64,000 nt of DNA from positions 12,341,000-12,404,999 of the forward strand of contig OV121096.1 of assembly GCA_921293015.1 (NCBI GenBank). The letters are read 5' to 3'. The stretch comes from Phorcus lineatus. Its lineage: Eukaryota > Mollusca > Gastropoda > Trochida > Trochidae. The position numbers and the translations under genes are program-made. This document shows positions 60,573 through 64,000 of the stretch, in pieces (within the stretch, counting starts at the first letter, position 1; the number at the start of each line of letters is the position of its first letter). The notes under the pieces are model-generated. The model was not told the origin of the DNA and did not search any database. It saw only the letters and a program-made list of their open reading frames with translations.

Positions 60573-63500
60573 TTGTCATGTTGTAAAGTTTTAGAAGATG
60601 AGACTTTTTCATAGATATAATCGAATACAGATAACATAATATCGACGACGTTTAAACTTTTCGCTTGCAGGTTAATCAATTTTTTTTTCATAATGCCCTT
60701 GACTAATGTGGCTTAAAGATTTGCTTGAAATATTGTTACTTGATTATGAAAAGTAAAATCCAGAACTGATTCTAAACAGTTCAACTATTTTTTAAATAAA
60801 TTTTGTACAGCTCCTCTGTGACATAGATATTTTCAAATATAACATCATGACTCATGAAAATGTTCTAGATAGGGACCCGGAATCCCGAGCTGTTACTGAC
60901 ATTTAAACAAACAAGGCCTTGACGAGTAGAGTTTATTACGATATTGCGATGAGGTCAGATCATGTTAGACTTTCGCGTAATCAGTGTTTTAAATCTAAAA
61001 CACTCCGATTAATTGTAATATAAAAATAAACTATTTACAAAGACACGTTATACGTACAAGTCATGACGTCACGAGACAAATATGATGCATTCCTGCTGAC
61101 TCGCTGGAAAGAGATCGAGACTTGGAATTTCATTTTCATTGTTCAAAAAACTTTCAATAATAAAATAATAACATCTACATCAGTCAGAGGTGCCAATGGT
61201 TGTTATTTTGGCTTATATAACTTATTCAAAAGAAGTACCTGTCTGTTTAATATCATATCTAAAGCAATTTGATTACTCGCAGTATATAATCAATAAGGGG
61301 TTGTATCATTATAATTTTCGTAAGGTTATAGACATTTCCATTTACACCGCCCTGCAATTTATGTGTAAAGAGTAATAAATACATAATTCCGAATCAATGT
61401 CTATCAAATGGCAGAGTGAGGGTTCGAAAGTCAAACGTCAGTGCAGGCAACCTGTTACGTGTTACGAAAAGCGCCCCCGAGTTATCGGTGTGACAGTACA
61501 ACAGGTCCCCTAGCTCTCATTTGATCTATCAACTTCTACACTGCTTCACCCCTCACACGCCGCGTGTTAGAGATCAGTTATTAGGTTACTAACCCTCACC
61601 CCTTCTTTTCACAACCCCTACCCTTCAATATACGTCATATCCCTAACCCTTACAGTACACGTGTTATTCCCTTTTTAATACACAATGCAAGATATCCAGC
61701 ACACTTCGATCTCACAAAATATTTCCCTACGATTTGGTTTATGTACAACTATTTAATTAAACATATAAAATATGAATCTGCATAGTGTGAAACCGGAGGA
61801 GGATTGAAAGGTTTCCCAGTCTTTTTTTATCTATTTATTTCTTGAACCATGAAGAAGATTTTTAAAAATATATCCAATAAGTGATATTACGTGACATGTC
61901 ACCCATTATCCCTCCCCCTGCCATTAGCCCCTGACAACAGCACTCGGAGTTTCCTTCCTTGAGAGGTTATGTTAGTTCGACTGCATATATTGTTGTGCTA
62001 TACTGTGTCTAGATAGGAAACTCATTGAAATCAATGTCAAGCCCATACTTTGTGACAGTACTCGTATGTTCATTGAAAATCACCACACTGTGACTTTCTC
62101 TGATCGGAAACAAACGATATAGGTCAGCCTTGTTCCGGGTGAATGCTTAGCTAGACTGGGTTCGACCCACCCTGAAGGCACAGGTGTCGATCAGTCGCAA
62201 GGTCAAGATTCACATCTCCTTGTGCAGTTATTTTGAGCAGTCATATAAGATTTTTATGTGGAACGAGTTGAAGGTTTAGCGCTCATGTAGATAGTATTCG
62301 ATGAGTGACAGCTAGCACGCGCTTTCCGTGCTGTTAACGGTGTACATTTCACCGTGCTTCACTATGGAAGGGGATGTGTGCCAAAAATGAAATCATGTAA
62401 ACTCGTAATTCGCAAGTTGTAACATGTTGTTCTCAACCATGCACTTCTCGAAAAGACAAGTCCAAGTCTGCAAACCTAACATTTCATTCCTGTAAAACTC
62501 AACTTTCTGTTCTCAACTTTACAAAGTTCAAATGTAATTCTAGAAATGTTAAGTCGAAATTCATTTTTGTATTTCAAATACGAGGGATATACACATTTAG
62601 CAATGCTACAAATTACGTTTTACAATTGGTGAATGAAAAATGAAGAGTTGTAAAATCACCCTTTGGAAACAGACTTTTGCATCTGGAGTTTTACATGAGT
62701 TGCATGGTTATGATTGCAATGTTCCGAAATACATCTGTACACGATTTCGCATTGACCATATTTGGAAGTTTAACGAAGTCTGCCGATGATTTCCGAAGAT
62801 GATCGGTATTTGACAACAACGAGACCTCCCTGATCCAAGCTCCATGCAACGCTTTGCAAGCTTTTCGGATAGTGTTGAGCTGAGTCCGCCACAATGCGCG
62901 GAGCTTGGGCATGCGACCTTCACCTTTTGTCAAAGTTCTTAGTCATATTGATCTAGATAAATTGTTTCTACTGTTTTCGTAAGGGTTACACGAGGTTTAT
63001 CTCACGAAAGAATATTATGAACTTTAATTCTGGGTTAGACTTTACTGGACACTAAATCTCTGCACAACTTACTGCATCGAGATGATTCACTATAAAAAAA
63101 AATATCGTTTTAGATATTTAGGTTGGGTTAAAAAAACTCACCAAATTACGAGACTGGATTTAGAATAATGAAACAACGGCATACTTGTCTCGCAAAGACA
63201 AATAGCGGTAGAAAAATATATCTATATTGTACACCCACGTTACCCTTTAAACACGGGCATGTTATTCTTTCAAATTAATAGTTAGAAAAATAACTACGCA
63301 ACGTAAAGTAAGGGGAAAGTTCCAAAATCATTGAAAAGAATATTTTTTTCTTTTGTTAGTCTTTCATTCGGTCGTTTAACCAATAAATATTATTTCGTTA
63401 AAAGAAACATTTATTTAATATCGTTTAAAGTCATGTTTTAAAGCTATGAACGTTCTAAACCAGACGTGTTTTAACAGTTTGAACAAATTTGATTGAAGAT

Positions 63501-64000
63501 CATGTCAAAATCAAATGACTGGCATATCATGTGACATGTTATTTTTAACTCTCCGCCCGATCAACAGTTGTTATAGGGTCGTCTTATGAGCGAACGGTCT
63601 ATCAATTTTTGCCTGGTCTGGCAGGCCGCCAGAGAACATCAGGTCATTGTTCGATACATAGGCTATTTTGCCCATTTTTAAGTCGAAAAGCTCTTTCAAA
63701 TTCAGATATCAGATACAATTTAAATCAAAATACCTTTGTTATTTAAAATACCTTGAAAGTTAATTATCGATTCACGTAGTGCATATCTTGAATTTTATCC
63801 AGTGTGTTTCAGGCCCGTAGGGTAAAAAAAACCCTTTTTTGCTCTTTATTTCAATGTTTGTGTGAAAAATAGTTTCATGCGCCATCTGACAAAAGGCACT
63901 AATGACTTTGTGAGTGACGTGAACATTAACTGCCTGTATTTGGTCTCTACGACGTTGTAAGCGGGAGTTTTTCTTAAATAAACAATCTGTCATTACCTAT

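Larger units (their letters stand above)
56922..64000. other. Repeat-rich region with no supported gene
   Basis: Apart from the arrays and microsatellites listed, no multi-exon coding signal was seen. A minus-strand tRNA-like box B (GAGGTTCGAATCTCGAG) near 58725 suggests another SINE scrap. A GC-richer patch at 62690-62940 has an open 80-codon minus-strand frame without a recognised family or clear splice sites. Confidence 0.5.

Noticed and set aside
61560-61660. CCCTAACCC-like runs suggesting telomere repeat
   Set aside because: Irregular and only a few units; not TTAGGG arrays.
62691-62933. 80-residue minus-strand frame (LRALWRTQLNTIRKACKALH)
   Set aside because: A second frame is open over the same stretch and no family or splice sites were recognised.
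1-64000. Search for retrovirus, LTR or Polinton-like copies and rRNA or true tRNA genes
   Set aside because: No paired long terminal repeats, capsid, envelope or integrase signatures noticed; the tRNA-like sequences lack acceptor-stem pairing.

Overview
The window looks like nuclear DNA of an AT-rich invertebrate, most likely a marine mollusc and probably a bivalve. The evidence is one clearly recognisable intron-rich animal gene (NUP50), very dense short non-autonomous DNA transposons of several families with TTAA target sites, a LINE tail ending in an AATAAA-GACTTGAC type 3' end, AAGGTCA-rich dispersed repeats, and many minisatellites. The clade call is inference. I saw no bacterial-type genes, rRNA genes, CRISPR arrays or viral/LTR elements. 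tRNA-like sequences occur only as SINE heads.

Layout. 1-7.9 kb: mostly non-coding, with a ~160-bp degenerate tandem repeat (4.56-5.13 kb) and a MITE (6.24-6.71 kb). 7.9-8.6 kb: the first three coding exons of an unidentified minus-strand gene encoding a helical, probably coiled-coil N-terminus. 8.6-9.3 kb: a likely head-to-head promoter region. 9.3-20.75 kb: NUP50 on the plus strand, seven coding exons, 352 codons, all phases consistent. 20.8-27.2 kb: repeats, including a MITE with long terminal inverted repeats and a 42-bp minisatellite.

27.2-55.9 kb: a cluster of three minus-strand paralogous genes, called M3 (55.7-54.0 kb), M2 (51.6-48.7 kb) and M1 (45.1-27.7 kb). I do not recognise the family. 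Each has a short 5' exon, one intron and one main coding exon. Each encodes a small single- or double-span membrane protein ending in a shared ~30-residue module with identical internal spacing. M1 and M2 also share a disordered charged middle region, a 3' flank and a promoter core. M1 has a ~16-kb intron bloated by minisatellites, palindromes, MITEs and a LINE fragment. A MITE has landed one base from the splice donor of its 5' exon. This cluster is the best candidate here for something undescribed.

56-64 kb: no supported gene. It holds a further MITE, 81-bp, 62-bp and 49-bp tandem arrays, and long GTA-type microsatellites.
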